This document shows positions 6,608-7,885 of a DNA stretch of 7,885 bases, one piece after another (position 1 is the stretch's first letter; the number at the start of each line of letters is the position of its first letter). The DNA comes from Planctomycetota bacterium (lineage in GTDB: Bacteria > Planctomycetota > Phycisphaerae > Phycisphaerales > SM1A02): positions 1 to 7,885 of the forward strand of contig QWPU01000142.1 in NCBI GenBank assembly GCA_003671065.1. The letters run 5' to 3'. Both the position numbers and the translations under genes were made by a program. The notes beneath the pieces are model-generated. The model was not told where the DNA came from. It did no database searches and saw only the letters and a program-made list of their open reading frames with translations.

Positions 6608-7885
6608 TCACCCTTCGTCGATCACTCGACGGAGGGTTTGTGCAAACAGTTCGAGATGAATTGGCTTTCGCAAGACCGCCGACATCCCCGCTTCAATGGC
6701 GCTTGTTTCCGTCTTCGGATCACTAAATCCCGTGCAACACACAATGCGCAGATGCGGCCGAAGGCGCTTTGATTCGCGTGCAAGTTGAATGCCATTCATC
6801 TCTGGCATGGTGAGATCGGTCAGCAGCAGCGAGATGATTTTTGTCGGGTCCGCAAGAATCGCTACCGCGTCGAGCGCGCGCGAGCATGCAATCACTTGAT
6901 ACCCAATGCTCTCGAGCATTTGCTGGCCGACCTCAAGCACTACTGCGTCGTCATCCACAAACAGCACGCATTCACCGAGATTCGCCTCGTGAATCGGCGA
7001 CGCCGCGAGAGTGCCGCCGAACTCCTCGACACGCGCGGTATCAACGATCGGCAAGACGATCACAAATCGCGAGCCGCGACCAGGCGCGCTGTCCACGGTG
7101 ATATGCCCATCCATCTCCGTGACAATGCGATGCACGACGCTGAGTCCCAGCCCCACGAGAGGTCGTTCTCCGGAGGCGCGCTGCCCTTCGTCGTACGACT
7201 CTCCGCCCACATACGGCTCGAACAAATGCTCGCGCATGACGGCGTCGATTCCGGCGCCATCATCTTGCACAACGACTTTGATCACGCGCTGTCCTGCTCG
7301 ATACTCGCTCACGACTTCAATGAAGATAGTGCCGAGGTGGAGAAGTGTTTCGGTCTCACTTGTCGCGTGATCACGCGTGCGATAATTGCTTTGAATCGCA
7401 GAAATCGCGTTCGTGGCAAGGTTCATCAACGCTTGGTGAAATGAGCCTGCGTCGCCAAGCACCGTGCCAACATCGACATCGATGGCGGTTTTAATCGTGA
7501 TGCCTTGCGCCGCCGAACTACGAAGGATGTTCGCGATGCCAATCGCGACTTCCGCAACGGGCACGAGCTCAAGCACTCGCTCGCGTCGCTGTGAAATCAC
7601 CAGCACTTGCTGCACCAATTCACCGAGCGCGCGCGCCGCATGTTGCATGTCATGCAACATATGCTTCGAACGCTCATCAATCGCAGGACTGCTCTCAAGC
7701 AATTCGGTGTAGAGCAAGATCGGCCAGAGCCGATTGTTGACATCGTGCGCGATGCACGAAGCCAGCATTCCCACTGCGTCGACTTTTTGTCGTTGCCGCA
7801 TGGACTCATCAACTCGATCACGCGTCATGACGGCGCCGCATGTTTGCGCGAAGCTGCGCAACACTGCGAGATCGCTTCGCGTCAA
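6608..7885 (-). CDS. Hybrid sensor histidine kinase with C-terminal receiver (N-terminus cut by right edge)
   Basis: The visible 425 residues are the C-terminal part of a hybrid two-component kinase; the frame is open at the edge and the real start is probably outside. Residues counted from the edge: the first 28 resemble the terminal helix of a GAF domain. The HisKA region has GMLASCIAHDVNNRLWPI (39-56) with phosphoacceptor His47. The HATPase_c domain has the N box NLATN (155-159), G1 DDGAGI (208-213), F box LFEPYV (221-226) and G2 GLGLSVV (245-251), then GRGSRF (269-274). A receiver follows from about 305 to 425 with acidic pocket D311-D313, phosphoacceptor Asp357 in LLLTDLTMPEMNG (353-365), Thr385 and Lys407 in LRKPI. 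All catalytic residues are present. The family senses a signal through its N-terminal region, autophosphorylates His47 and passes phosphate to Asp357. No transmembrane segment is in the visible part, and there is no HPt domain or output regulator here, so the partner must be elsewhere. Confidence 0.95.
   Translation of the reverse strand: MTRSDLAVLRSFAQTCGAVMTRDRVDESMRQRQKVDAVGMLASCIAHDVNNRLWPILLYTELLESSPAIDERSKHMLHDMQHAARALGELVQQVLVISQRRERVLELVPVAEVAIGIANILRSSAAQGITIKTAIDVDVGTVLGDAGSFHQALMNLATNAISAIQSNYRTRDHATSETETLLHLGTIFIEVVSEYRAGQRVIKVVVQDDGAGIDAVMREHLFEPYVGGESYDEGQRASGERPLVGLGLSVVHRIVTEMDGHITVDSAPGRGSRFVIVLPIVDTARVEEFGGTLAASPIHEANLGECVLFVDDDAVVLEVGQQMLESIGYQVIACSRALDAVAILADPTKIISLLLTDLTMPEMNGIQLARESKRLRPHLRIVCCTGFSDPKTETSAIEAGMSAVLRKPIHLELFAQTLRRVIDEG
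6611..6636. terminator. Strong hairpin overlapping the kinase 3' end, probable terminator for the plus-strand gene
   Basis: CCCTTCGTCGA (6611-6621), loop TCAC, TCGACGGAGGG (6626-6636) pairs over 11 bp with one U-G wobble when read as plus-strand RNA. It is followed by TTTGTG on plus, a weak T-tract, and then by a second small inverted repeat GTTTG-TG-CAAAC (6636-6647). It lies 35 bases after the PEP-CTERM-like gene's final stop and inside the last codons of the convergent kinase. Function for the plus strand is likelier than for minus, where no T-run follows. Confidence 0.5.

Noticed and set aside
6785..7444. Plus-strand open frame of 219 codons opposite the histidine kinase
   Set aside because: The minus strand encodes all HisKA, HATPase and receiver motifs in order; the plus frame has no domain and is a shadow.
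1..7885. CRISPR array, insertion sequence, tRNA, riboswitch or defence island
   Set aside because: No spaced repeat array, transposase motif, terminal inverted repeat, tRNA-like cloverleaf or recognisable defence domain was found on either strand.

Overview
The window looks like chromosome from a planctomycete. The main evidence is the adjacent pair of a DUF1549/LamG/DUF1553 secreted protein and a Tat-exported DUF1501 protein, a combination that is expanded and characteristic in Planctomycetota. A PEP-CTERM-like reading frame ending in a run of arginines and an SHOCT lipoprotein also fit. A Phycisphaerae-like lineage is a guess from the sorting-signal style and the GC-rich composition; no rRNA or marker gene is present to test it. 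I see no tRNA, rRNA, CRISPR array, transposase or phage gene.

Layout. Positions 1-743 (minus) hold the N-terminal part of a DUF418/YeiB-like membrane protein that runs off the left edge. It diverges from a small TM2-domain membrane protein (848-1111, plus), which converges with the next unit across a 21-base gap containing a short GC hairpin. The next unit is a two-gene minus-strand operon. The 944-residue DUF1549-LamG-DUF1553 protein (5498-2664) comes first, followed by the 494-residue DUF1501 protein (2617-1133). The junction carries an 11-bp tandem repeat that forms a ladder of tiny start-stop frames. Divergent from this operon, on plus, lie a short SHOCT-domain lipoprotein (about 5737-5982) and a small exported protein (6156-6575). 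The latter has an excellent ribosome binding site, a signal peptide and a PEP-CTERM-like C-terminus, but is interrupted by an in-frame TAG at codon 53. It converges on a hybrid histidine kinase (7885-6608, minus) that is cut by the right edge. A strong hairpin overlaps the kinase's 3' end.

How the genes relate. Only the DUF1549/DUF1501 pair is a convincing functional unit: both are exported and the families co-occur, but their biochemical role is not established. The remaining genes look like independent envelope and signalling functions. The item most worth checking is the interrupted PEP-CTERM-like gene, whose frame, composition and C-terminal signal all continue intact past the stop. I found no convincing novel defence, mobile or secretion system here.
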